Shown here in pieces: positions 11,172 through 21,874 of a stretch of DNA of 64,000 nucleotides. The translations under genes were made by a program, and so were the position numbers. Under the pieces are notes generated by a model, which saw nothing but the letters and a program-made list of their open reading frames with translations, did no database searches and was not told the origin of the DNA. Positions within the stretch are counted from its first letter, which is position 1, and each line of letters starts with the position of its first letter. Source of the DNA: Cristatella mucedo (taxonomy: Eukaryota; Bryozoa; Phylactolaemata; Cristatellidae); contig WPIO01000159.1 in the NCBI GenBank assembly GCA_009760855.2, positions 249,001 through 313,000 on the forward strand. Direction: 5' to 3'.

Positions 11172-13280
11172 GCTCTACGAAGTCACCCCCCCCCCATCGA
11201 CTGCCGCGTTTGCCGCCGGCTTTGGGCGGCCGAAAGACAACGCGGTAGGTCGCCGCGCCATCGGACTGCGCCCTCCCAATCCAATCGCCGCTCTCTCGCG
11301 AGCCGCGAGGCTGGCACCTCGGGGACGATTTGCTCCGACGCCCTGGAGGCGAATTTCTTATCGCACAACGAAAGCTGAGCGCAGTCGCGGTCCAACCGAG
11401 CGTCCTTCACCTCGCCGTCTCGTTCGCTAGGCCGCCGCAGGCCCACCCCACCCCCTTCGCCCAGCCCTCATTCGTCGTCTGAGCTCGACTGCCGAGGGTC
11501 GACTAATCCCGCTCCGAAGACCGCTCGCGAAATCGACGGAAATGGCAGCCGCAGCGATTGCGGGAAAGTGGCATTTGGACAGCAACGAGAATTGGGAGGC
11601 CTTTATGGAGGCCATGGGTAAGCCAGACATCGGGGAATCGACTGCGTCGGCTGCGTCGCTCTAGCTGGCGGAAATCTGCCGCCGCCGCAGCCGCTGTCGC
11701 CGCGCGAGCCGGCGCGGCCTCTCCGGCGGTGGGTGGGTGTGTTGGCATAGAGGACATAGAGGGCTACCCCTCTCCGACCCCGAAGGCGCGGAAGCTGCGG
11801 CGGTGGCGGCTGCGGAAGCTGCTGCGGTTCGGTCCCGCCCGTTGTTCCGGGCGCGTCTTCCTGGGCGCAAGCGCCGGGCGACAGCCGTCGGCGACGAAAA
11901 CCGAGGCGCTCGCGCGCGCGCAGCGAGAGACCCGCTCGCTCGGAGGCCACGCTCGCTGAGCGAGCTGCCGGTTCGACCTTGGCGCCGGGCGCTACGCGCC
12001 GCCCCGTCTGGCAGACTAATCTGTCGTCGTCGAGAGGCTAGTTTCCGCTCTCGACCCATCGCCGGCTCGCCTCCGCGGCGCGGGCAAATATTTGCCCTCC
12101 CTCGCCGCGCCGCACGAGCGTGTATTTTGAGGCGTCTTTCTCACCGAAGCCGCCGCCGGTCCGAGCCGTCAGCGGTCGCTGCGACAATCGCTATCTTGCC
12201 CGGCCAACAGATCGACCGCTATCTGCGACCGCGTCCCTCGATGCGTCCGGTCTGCTAAAACCGACTTTCGCCTGAAAAACGCCGTCGAGCGGCAGCGGCT
12301 CGCTGTAGCGGGCCGACTCTGTCGAGGCATGCGAGCCGATCGCGCTAAGGAGGGTGGAGGGCGGGTTGAGGACATTTTCGCGACCCGACGCGAACCGACG
12401 CTGTCTCTCGGCGAGCGATGGCGCAGCGCGCTGCTTGCCGTCGACCGCATCGCGTCGTCGCGCGAAGCCGCGGACGGCACCGTCCGTCGCCGGGCCTCAG
12501 ACCTCGGCCGAAAGACCGCGCTACTTTCAGAATGCGACCGAAATGCGGTGCAAAGCGTGTCGTTCCGCGTAGCGACGCCGCAAAGAGTGGACGAACTGGT
12601 GAGAGCACTGATGAGAACGCCGACACTCAGCCGCGATACCGATTGAAAACAAAAGATAAAACACGGCGCTCGCTGATAGTCACGGCGACCGACTCGCGAC
12701 GGTTTCAAAGAGCGGAGGAGGCGGGGTGGCGGCCCTGAGCGGCGAAGCGGACGATGGTCGCACAGGGCCGCTCCGAGGGGAGCGGCGCCGAAACCTTCCC
12801 AGTCACCGAAAGCTTTGACTTTGGAAACGCTCGGCCGCAGCGCCTAAAAGAGCCGGAAAATGGCCGACTAGGCCGAAGCAGACCGGTTGGGCGGACGGAA
12901 CTCTCGAGACTTCGTTTGCACGGTCCCTTTTCCCGGAAGAAGCATCTCGCCTTCAACCCCGCGCCATCCGCTGATGGATAAAGGCGAGCGTCGTTCGAGA
13001 AAATGGCGCAGCCATTAGCCGCCGTAGGCGTTGACGGGCGCGTTGCACCCATACCGGGAGTTAGCGCTTCGCGTCCGTACGTCGAGGCGATAAGTGCCGA
13101 TATGGATGGAAAAGAGCGCGAGGCCGAGGGGGTGCGGCGCTGCCGTTAAGACCGCGCCGCCGTATCTGCGACGCCGCGTATCTGCATCGCTGTACGTATC
13201 TGCCCCTCCCCCTCTCAAGTCCACATCAGCTCAGGTGACTGCCGAGCGAAAGGCGGCGAATGGCAATCCCGTCGGGTAAC
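11160..13280. promoter_or_regulatory. CpG-rich island over FABP promoter, exon 1 and start of intron 1
   Basis: The stretch is visibly rich in C, G and CpG compared with the AT-rich DNA on both sides (9.9-10.5 kb and 13.3-14.2 kb). It covers exon 1 and its surroundings, as expected for a broad TATA-less promoter; no TATA box was seen upstream of 11542. Confidence 0.5.
11542..11617 (+). CDS. FABP: FABP exon 1
   Basis: Encodes MAAAAIAGKWHLDSNENWEA and FMEAM, ending one base into a Gly codon before GTAAGC. It is the conserved first beta strand and start of the helix-turn-helix lid. Confidence 0.93.
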
Positions 13281-13695
13281 GTTAGATCAACTTAGGCAAC
13301 GTCAGGATTGCAGCGAATAAAGGAATAGGATTTGCTAGCCAAAGCTGATCAATGAGTAGACGGCCTGCGAAATCAGCTGATACAAAGTAAATTGAAATGA
13401 CAAAATGTACCTTTAAAGTTAAAATTGAAAGGAAAATTAATCTTTACAAAAGAACATCTCAGAGGAGGCTCTGGAAAACGGAAGTCCTTGCTCATTTATA
13501 ATCCAGTTTAGATGAACCCAAGTCCAGCTATCTGTGTCTAGTAAATACACTGTACCTAATGGGTGTATTATATACAAACACACACACACCCCTACACACA
13601 CCCCTACAACACCCCTACAACACCCCTACAACACCCCTACACAACCCCTACACACACCCGTACACAACCCCTACACAACCCCTGCACACACCCGT

Positions 13696-13786
<91 letters not shown>

Positions 13787-16454
13787 CAGGCATACTGGCA
13801 TACTGCATGTGTCTACGTCCTAGGTGTTTCGTTCGCTAGATGTTCCTACTTAACATGCAATAGCTCTTCATTTGCTAAGGTTCCGGTAGCGTCGAAAAGC
13901 CAACCAATCGCTTTCGCCATCCTCGGCGCGAACTGTCAATGCGCGACCCATAGGAGTGTATTTAGTAACTGCGAAAAAAATCTTTACGGCACCGTACTGT
14001 GAATTGAGGCTAAATTGGGTTGATTACAAAGCCGAATTAAATTAAAATTTGATAAATCAGACATCCTTGCAGCTACTTATCAGAGTACGTTGCTAAAAAA
14101 TTAACGGATTTAAAACGAGCAGCACTGTGGTGAGCAGCACTGCTGTGAATCACTGGAATAGTCCTAGAGCGGGAGCTGAAAGAGTCTAGATAAGGCAACA
14201 TATCTCACTTTATTTTTTCCTTAGGTAAACAATTTTCCGGTTTTTCTTTCAAGTTAATAGGGTTTCAGGTTTTGGACATTGAGCAGCTCACGTTGTGCCG
14301 CTAACCGAATTACTGAGGGTTATGCGGACATAGCGCACTAGCCGAGTTTCCACAGAAGTGCGCCACTACAAGGTGCTATAAATGAATATTGTAGTTTGTG
14401 TTATTGCTGAGTAAGAGAATAGCGAATTGCCAGATTTGATTGGCATGCCATCAAGACGCTGCTTTCACCCAGCAGATGGATTTCGCTACGTGTAGTTTGG
14501 TTCGCACAGCAGAGAGCCAGCCGATTCCCAACACCGACAGTTTATTCCCAACGCACGGAGCCGAAGAGCGCATGGCTCCCCTCGGCCCCTACTCTCACTC
14601 GACTCCCCACTCCTCCACTCTCCAGTCCGCCATCTCGCCACCAGCGGGTTACCGGCCTGTGCCCATACCACATCACAGCCGGACCACAGCTATGCACCGG
14701 CCGACCCAGATGGTGAATCCACCAGCTGGTTACCGGCCTGTGTCCATGCCACATCCCAGGCGGACCACAGCAGTGCACCGGCCCCTCTCGGTGGTGCTTC
14801 TAACAGATCACCAGTGGCTTATTAGAGGAGCCTGCATACAATACATACATATGAACTACACTACGTGTGTGGACAATGTATCAAGAAAATAGGTAATCCA
14901 TGAAGAATCTGTAAAGATTTTTGAGGTCTGCAAAGCATGCTTTAGCACTCCTGTCCTGGATAAAAGCAAGGCCTGAGCACTATATTTCACATGCAAAACT
15001 TCCAGATAACTCTGAAGGTAAGGTGAACAATCGCTTGTCGCCCGAGAAAATTTCTTGCACAGTATTAGAAAATGTGTGCAATATAATTTTTTTTAAATTT
15101 ATTTAATTCAGAGATATCTGTACAGGCTTGTACAGGAAAGCAAAAAGGCCATGAAGTTTGCTATGTCAAGAGTTTGGCGGAAACTGGCTGACCACTCAAG
15201 AAACTGCTATTTCTTCACGCTGGACCTTTCCCAAGCGTCAAATTGGCAAGAGCGCCCCTCCCACAGTGTATTTTCTCATTCCCTCAATCATCCCCCAGTA
15301 CCGCACTGCCCTAAACATAATAGTAGCAGGCACAGTGTCAGGTACAGTGTAAGAAATAGAAGCTGTCGAAGGGGAAATGAACGTAGTACCGTAGTTCTGT
15401 AGCTCTGAGTGCTTTAACCTGACTGTCCGAATCGTCAAGCTTTATGGACGATTATTCTAATGGTCTCTACATTTAGAAAAGTGCGATGTGACGAGCGGCT
15501 AACAAAACGCCTGCGGTTTTAGCGACACGCGACCGCCGGCGAAGCTCCTGCCCTCGACCGTCCGGACGCTCCCGATCGAGTTTTGGGATCTATTTACAGG
15601 CGTGAACATCGCCATGCGAAAGATCGGCGCTGCGGCTAAAAGCCAGGAGGAGTGGACGATAAGCGGCGACAAATGGCACCTGAAGCTGACGTCCACGTTC
15701 AAAAACAAGGAGCTCGAATTTCAGCTGGGCAAGGAAATTGACGAAGAAACGCTGGACGGACGGAAAGTCAAGGTAAACAAAAATCGCGCACTGCTTGCTT
15801 CGGACGGCGACGAAAGAGCCGCGGGGCTGGCTGAAAGAAAGAATTCGAGCCGTCCGCGGTCGTGCGGTCACGAGGGGCCATCGGACGCGACGACCGCAGC
15901 CACGTCACGTCACGTCCGCGACGACCGCAGCCGCGTCACGCCCGCGCGCGCGCTCGCATCCACCGGCACCGCGCCGGACGCTTTCCGGATGCAGCGGGCG
16001 AAAACTTTTTGCTTTTGCTTCCAGACAACTTTCACAGTCGAGGGAGACAAGCTGATCCAGAAGCAGACTGGCGAACCGCACAGCGTTGTCGTCGTTCGCC
16101 AGGTGGTCGGCGGCGTGCTGCACGTGGTGAGTGTCGCCCCGAGGAGCGCACCGGCGGTGCTGCGGCGCTGCCACGAACTTGCGGCGCGCTCGCGCAGGGG
16201 AGCTGCTCCGTCGGCGTGCGGCGCAGCTTGGACGACTTGGCGAGAATGCTGACGCTCAGCCGCGAGTCCGAACGAAAAAGCAGGAAAGAAGGCTAATAGT
16301 CGCGACGGTACTCGCAGCTGCTCGGTCGGAGCTGCCTGCCTGCCTGCCTGCCGCAGCCAACCCTGCAATCGGCTTTTTCCTCGATCTTTTGCAGTCGTAC
16401 TCCGTGCCGGACGTGCCCAAGGCGAGCAGCGTCAGGAAGTACGCGAAGGCCTAG
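11542..16454 (+). CDS. FABP: Fatty-acid-binding protein (FABP/iLBP family), complete, 4 exons, 136 aa
   Basis: Exons 11542-11617, 15600-15772, 16025-16126 and 16395-16454 join with phases 1, 0 and 0. Exons 2 and 3 are 173 and 102 bp, exactly the classical sizes in the intracellular lipid-binding protein family. The N-terminus has G-K-W-x-L-D-S-N-E-N-W; then MRKIGAAAK, LTSTFKNKELEFQLGKE, DGRKVK and a C-terminal VRKYAKA that retains the Arg-x-Tyr pair expected for fatty-acid carboxylate binding. The product should be a small cytosolic beta-barrel lipid carrier. There is no signal peptide. Intron 1 is long (3.98 kb) and starts in a CpG-rich block. The ATG at 11542 is chosen because it gives the usual short run-up to the first beta strand; an unusual Ala-rich MAAAAIAG leads in. 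Confidence 0.95.
13575..13790. repeat. Compound simple repeat: CCCTACAAC-type, (CA)n, (TA)n
   Basis: Imperfect 11-bp units (ACCCCTACAAC and variants) from 13586 to 13695 pass into (CA)n and then (TA)n to 13780. It lies in FABP intron 1. Confidence 0.9.
14638..14799 (+). repeat. Two tandem 81-bp units
   Basis: The segments starting at 14638 and 14719 are near copies, each with ACCGGCCTGTG, CGGACCACAGC and GCACCGGCC. The period of 81 keeps a 150-codon frame (14440-14892) open, giving repeated PPAGYRPV...RTTA..HRP peptides. No splice signals or homology make this a gene. Confidence 0.6.
15600..15772 (+). CDS. FABP: FABP exon 2
   Basis: Acceptor TATTTACAG, donor GTAAAC; 173 bp. It carries the lid helix and strands B-D with LTSTFKNKELEFQLG and the DGRKVK turn, the hallmark region of the family. 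Confidence 0.95.
16025..16126 (+). CDS. FABP: FABP exon 3
   Basis: Acceptor GCTTCCAG, donor GTGAGT; 102 bp. Encodes TTFTVEGDKLIQKQTGEPHS and VVVVRQVVGGVLHV, strands of the second half of the barrel. Confidence 0.95.
16395..16454 (+). CDS. FABP: FABP exon 4 with stop
   Basis: Acceptor CTTTTGCAG. Encodes SYSVPDVPKASSVRKYAKA then TAG. The Arg-Lys-Tyr triad in the last strand fits fatty-acid-type members. No AATAAA follows closely; AATACA at about 16499 is a possible variant poly(A) signal. Confidence 0.92.
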   Translation, partial: SYSVPDVPKASSVRKYAKA

Positions 16455-17065
16455 GATCTAGCGAGCAGCGCGAGAGCGCGCCGAGAGCGAACGAATCGAA
16501 TACACATTTCGCCCAGGTTGCTGGCAGCTCAGTCGGTCGCTTCGCCACTTTTGCTGCCTTTCGCGCCATGGCGCGTTAACTTGCGCGTCGCGCTCGCCTG
16601 AGTCACGTGCTCGCGTCGCGCTCGCTCCGCTACCTCCAGATACTTCCGGCTGGCCCGAGCTACATCGGTGAGTGGCAATCGCAGATCGACCAGAGCGGCG
16701 GCGGTCCGAGCCCCGAGCAACTCCGCGCTCTGACCGGCGTGCTCCGAGTCGTGCGCTCTGTCCCCGAGCGCTGGCCGCTGCTTCCGTCGCTCACCGAAAG
16801 GCATGCTACTTTAGCAGGAGACGCCAATGTCTATTCCGGTCATTCATCATTTTTTCCGGTAGCGCGTTTGAAGACGAAAAGAAGGCCTGCCAATTTTTCG
16901 TTGACTGGTACTGCCCATAGTAGCATCGCTGCGTACCGTACGAAACCGAACAATTGCGTTTTGAGCAATACTGACTTGGCTACTGACGTAAGCGGTGCGT
17001 CACTTCCTGCCATTCTCTCTTATTTCGACTTCGGTACTACGTTTTTCCACTATTTACTCCAATTT

Positions 17066-17068
<3 letters not shown>

Positions 17069-17125
<57 letters not shown>
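17069..17125. repeat. (CT)n microsatellite
   Basis: Nearly pure CT dinucleotides downstream of FABP. Confidence 0.95.
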
Positions 17126-17128
<3 letters not shown>

Positions 17129-17616
17129 GATGGATGCGCCGCGTCAGACGCACGGCAAGCGAAAGCCGCACAGACTTGGCTGAGCAAAAGAGCAACCAAC
17201 CCAACAGAACAACCACCCATTCTCCTCGCGAGGGCGTTCTCCACCGGGAGGGCTTTCTCCCCCGCGAGGGCGTTCTCCACTGGCTGGGTGAAAGTTACCG
17301 TAAAAAAAACGATGTCGCTACTTCTCTCGCCTCATAGCCGGAGTGCACGGCAGGAGTTCTCAGGCCGCGAGCCTTCGCTGTCTCGTAGCCCGTAGGTGAC
17401 AGAGGAGGCAGCCACTGCTCGGAGTCCGCTGCCATACGAACAGCTCGCCGTACGATTGCCATTGAGTTCTTTCAAGTTGCAATTCCTATCGGTCGAAAAG
17501 ATGGGCGCTGGCTCGCCCAGCGAGATCTGCGCTATCACTACTCGATGGCATCGAGCTGGGGCTGAGAAAAAATGCACACGTTGTGGCTATACGATGAATG
17601 GGGATAATGCAAACTG

Positions 17617-17654
17617 AAGTTCTCTCTTTCTCTCTCTGTCTCTCCCTCTCTCTT

Positions 17655-17722
<68 letters not shown>

Positions 17723-17810
17723 CCTCTCTCTTTCTTTGTTTCTCTCTCTCTTTCTGTTTCTCTCTCTCTCTTTCTCCCTCTTTCTCTCTCCCTTCCCTAC
17801 CTCTACACAG
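17617..17810. repeat. Long interrupted (TC)n tract
   Basis: About 190 bp of TC dinucleotides with TTTC and CCTC interruptions. Confidence 0.93.
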
Positions 17811-17811
17811 T

Positions 17812-17893
17812 ATTATATACAGTACACTATGGGGGCGCAAGACGACGCAGCAAGCGCGAACAAACGTGTTAGTTTGGGTCAGTCGGCTTCTGC
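17812..17893. repeat. Dispersed repeat, second copy
   Basis: Matches 820-893 in the TMEM201 intron with few differences. After this segment the two loci diverge. Downstream, AATATATAAG (18070-18079) looks like a TATA element, leaving open an LTR origin. Confidence 0.5.
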
Positions 17894-18423
17894 AGTTCTG
17901 TCGTTGTACCGACTCCGAATCCAACAGTACGAGCGTACGCCGTCCAAAACCCGGCTGGCTAAGTAACTGCTTGGCTAGTCCGAGTCGACAACTACCACAG
18001 TCGTAAGCTTCCACAGAAAGACGCCAACACACGGGGGGGGGGTCATGAACACGCTACATGGGGAACGCGTAATATATAAGTCTCAACAAGGAGCGAGCTA
18101 TCCAGCTCCGCTCGGGCCTTGGGTACTCGTTCCCTTGCGTGCGTGGCAGCATCGCCGGAGCACGCCTGCACGAATCCAGGTGCAATACTCGGCGAGACCG
18201 GGAGCCTCCAACATCACGACTTACTTGGCCAACTTCTCCTACCCAAGAGTCCCGGTGACCTCACGTCACCACACATGCCGTAGGTCCGATCCCGGCCTAG
18301 CCGGTGGCCCTAACCCTCATTATAGCCGTCCGGTCCCAGCCAACCGAACCCAGCCTGGGTACATTGTTATCGGGCGGTGAGGGGTGAGGATTTAAAAACT
18401 CTTCACTCTAGTTTGGTCCAGCG

Positions 18424-19420
18424 GCACTTCAATCGACTGCAACGGTCCGGTCATATACTGCAATCCACTGCAATACGCCGCAAAGCAACCAGAAATAACA
18501 TACTAGAAGCTCCAATTGCAATTTTAAATTACTCTAATCTTCGTTTATAGTGTACTCAACCCAGTTTCACTGACCTCGGGCATTCACATGTAGTGCACTG
18601 CATCGACTGCAATGGCCGAACAATTACAGCAGTTTACTGGATTCCGCTACAAAATGCCCAGAAATTGGCTTCTTAATGCTCCAATTTTTAATTTTTTTAC
18701 AGCGCACAATGTTTAAAGTGTCTGTAACCCACTGAGCACATACGATCTCAGGAAATGCATGGCGACACACCGCAATGGCCCGGGCAAATACGGCAACCCA
18801 TTTCAACCGTTGTCTATTAAACCAGTGGTTCTCAAACTTCTTAATGCTGCGATCCTTTAATAATACAGTTCCTCATGTTGTGGCGACCCCCAACCACAAA
18901 ATTATTGTGAGGAAAATGCGGACATGCGTGTTTTCCGATGGTCTTAGGCGACCCCTGTGAAAGGGTCGTTCACCCCCAAAGGGGTCGCGACCCGCAGTAT
19001 TAGAAAGTAATTGGATAGGCAAAGCTCTCGTCTAGATTTCTTGTTGTTCTGCACTCTATTTACAGTGCTTTAGAAATTCCATCGTTAATGCTCGTTGGAG
19101 GACAATGCATTGCAATCGACTGTAATGGCCTAGCCAATGCCAAAATCTACCGAAATCCGTCGAAAATTGACATGAAATAGGCTGTGTGAAGCTGAAGTTT
19201 AGATAGGCTATTATAGAGGGCGTTGTGTTTTAAGTGCAATAACATCATTTATCCCAATGGGCGCTTAACATTCTCCAGCAAGGCACAGCCATCAATTGTA
19301 ATGGCTCGGGCTAAGCTATCTAATCCGTCGCAAATCGTCCAAAAATCGGCCATGCGGAGCTCCAATTTGGATGACACATTGCACAGCAATCAGGTTAAAG
19401 TGAACGAACTCATAGCATTT
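18424..19420 (+). repeat. Diverged tandem array, period about 165 bp, about five units
   Basis: Units start near 18430, 18600, 18765, 19105 and 19285, each with a version of GCAATCGACTGCAATGGCC followed by a GAAATCCG..GAAAATTG block and GCTCCAATTT. The gap between units three and four is normal once the 175-bp transposon at 18823-18997 is subtracted. Confidence 0.6.
18823..18997 (+). mobile_element. hAT-type miniature element resembling SPIN (SPACE INVADERS)
   Basis: It begins with CAGTGGTTCTCAAACTTC, continues through CCTCATGTTGTGGCGACCCC and TTTTCCGATGGTCTTAGGCG, and ends GGGGTCGCGACCCGCAG. These are, from memory, the start, flank and end of the non-autonomous SPIN consensus known from tetrapods. 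The last ~14 bp of the right terminal repeat are missing. The 8 bp on each side (18815-18822 TATTAAAC, 18998-19005 TATTAGAA) agree at 6 of 8 positions, like an aged hAT target duplication. No transposase is present. Confidence 0.85.
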
Positions 19421-20690
19421 TCAGGTATTGAGCGATTTTTCTTGGCTAATGCACCCCATCCGAATGCAGTCTCGGCCCAAACAAACCCACTCTCCTTTCT
19501 TATCAACAGTCTAGTCAACAGCAGTTAAGATGATGCCCGTGCCCACAGGTGGGATCTTGTGCCGACTACTGGGCTTACTGGCGTACTTCTCTCAAGTTCA
19601 TCCCGAACTTCAGCTACATGTCAGCACTACCAAGATACCTGCTGAAGTACGAGAACGAATTCAGCCAGTAGCCTATCCTCTCTTCAGCAGTCACGACTCA
19701 TTCTCATGATTCCAGACAGTTCTTCCACGACAGTCAGTACTTGAGTATTACGACGCGTGCAAATCTCGTAGATGCAATTGGACACTAATAAGGTAACCTA
19801 AAGTATTCGTAACGGTAAAGTATTCTTCGAAGACGGAAAGCCAATCCCTCACTTTTCACAAGCTCTCGCGGAACGAACATACGCTCAGATTAAACACACA
19901 CTAATTTGAGTGAATGCACAAGAAAAGCTATTCCATTGCCATGTCTTTGGATGCTTAGTACTATTCTCAAAAATCTCGCGAGATAATCTCTCCGAAGCAT
20001 CACATCCAAGCACCTATGCAGTGCCTGAAAATGCTGCTCTCGGCGAAAATGTACAGTCGTCTGATCCCGCAAGGGCTCTGAAATGCTCTATTGTTGATGT
20101 CTTAACATGATGAGCACACGATATCGGCAGGGATACCGAGCAAGAAGCACAACTTAAATAGCACCCGTGTCTCAGTTCTGTGCCCTCAGACGATCGCCAG
20201 AATGCAGGACAGCACGGAAAAGAGCTACCGCCTGCAACAACTACTAGCCAAATCTCTCTGCGGTAGCACTACTCGAGATTCGAAAAAGCAGCTGCGCTTC
20301 GGCCCTACTGGGACTCGTAGTTGCTTTCAGTCTGCCAAACATGCCTGAATCCCGGGCGACCAGCACCTGAATGTCTCGATGATTTGGAGGTGCACCGTAG
20401 GCAATGCTCTGCAATGCACAGTGTTTTATAGCTATACATCTTTTGCTTGGCCAACACATAACCTGCATAGCATTCTTATTGAGCACACGTGGACCTCACT
20501 CACTATGATGTTCACTTTCGCAAGACCTGTGCACGGTCAGATGACTGGCATCCATAGCAGGAAGGACCCAGCCTCTCTCGGCTCATACAAGAGACACGTC
20601 GTCTGAATGCAGCTATCCTACAGGTGAAAGCTAATAGCCAAAAGGTGGAATCCAAAGGACTGTTGCATAAATGCAAAAAGTGAAAGCACA
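19421..20690. other. Intergenic DNA, no gene recognised
   Basis: Short frames at 19560-20110 contain phrases such as CHVFGC and GLLAYFSQVHPE that faintly recall LTR-retrotransposon pol, but they are broken by stops and too weak to call. Confidence 0.35.
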
Positions 20691-20706
20691 TGAATGGTCC
20701 AATGCG

Positions 20707-21518
20707 TTTATTTTTTGAAGAGTGGTAAATCTAACAAAACATGGGCCGCTACATACAACCGCGCGCGAACACCCAGATAGACGTCATTTGTGACAACCAA
20801 GTGAATTAGGACAATGGCGGTAAATTGTTGAGTAAAGGAAAGCAGATAAAAACGCTGCATTTTTCCTGTCACGTGGAATGCTGGCCAATAATGGGCATCA
20901 ACACAAGTCCGGAGCTGTGTGCGTCATCCAAGAGCCCAACAGGATTTGATGCACACCAGTAAAGAAGGTTAGCTACGTCGCGAAAGCGGATTCAACCTAA
21001 AACGGCATACTAGGGCAGCGCTACAACCAAACGAGCAGAGTGAGACCACCATCATTGCAGCAGCAGCAGCAGTGCAGCACATCCAACTTGGCACCACCCC
21101 TCCCCTACGATCGAGGCCACTCTAACTCGTACGAACGCAGGCTATATGTATATGACACCGACTCAGCCGCCTACGGCAGCTCTACACACGCGCGTGTGCG
21201 CACAAGAACGCAGCAGCTTGCTGCGGGCAGTGCTCGAAGAGTGCAAAAAACAGAACCTGGCGTGCTCAGGTGCCATCATCAGCTGACGGCATCGGCTGAA
21301 CATGCAGGCAATGGAGCCGTCTGCCTATGGGGACAGTTCATCAAACCCGGCAGTACCAACAGCAAAACGATGTGAGCACGGGCTACGACAAGGGCGAGGG
21401 GTTGCTGGTTAGGGCTCTCGCGCGCGTGTTCAAAGAGTGACGACGGCACGATCGTCGTCGTCGTCGTCATCGTCCCGTCATCTACCCTGTCGCCGCCAGC
21501 CAGGCGTCCAGGCGGCAA
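20707..21518 (-). other. SH3KBP1/CD2AP: Probable 3' UTR and poly(A) signal of the SH3 adaptor
   Basis: On the minus strand AATAAA occurs at 20712-20707, about 810 nt after the stop codon, with no competing signal found in between. Confidence 0.5.
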
Positions 21519-21874
21519 TCAGCGCTGGGCCGGCGCCGGCTGCTGCTGTGCCGCCTGCATGGTCAGCTTTTTGATGCGCTCCATGTCGACCTGAGTGGCG
21601 AGGCGGATTTTCTTCTCTTCGTCCACCTCGCGGAGCACGTCGTTAAGCCGTTGGCCGAGCTCCTTGCGCGTCGAGTCGACCAAGTCGCGCAGTGCCTTGA
21701 GCTCTCGCTCGACGTCGCCCTGCCTCTGCAGGGCGGCTCTCAGCTCCTGCACCTCTCGGCGCAGCTCGTCGAGGACGCGGCTGGAGTCGGCGGCGGCAGC
21801 AGCAGCGGCGGCAGCAGCAGCAGCAGTGGTAGAAGGTGCGATGCCGGCAGCCGGCAGAGGAGTCGCTCCCGAAC
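21519..21874 (-). CDS. SH3KBP1/CD2AP: Last coding exon: polyalanine tract and C-terminal coiled coil
   Basis: Acceptor CTGCCGTTTCAG. A GCC/GCT-coded polyalanine run (21782-21830) precedes a heptad-rich helix ([20 protein letters not shown] ... [16 protein letters not shown]) ending QQQPAPAQR and TGA. The EEKKIRL core is a strong match to CIN85, whose coiled coil drives oligomerisation and lipid binding. Confidence 0.95.

Noticed and set aside
11558-12738. Multiple frames of 90-190 codons in the CpG-rich block after FABP exon 1
   Set aside because: They overlap on both strands and all frames, as GC-rich DNA with few stops would produce; exon 1 to exon 2 phase of FABP explains the region as intron.
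19560-20110. Copia- or Gypsy-like pol fragment
   Set aside because: Only short phrases such as CHVFGC resemble pol; frames are broken and no protease, reverse-transcriptase or integrase motif set is present.
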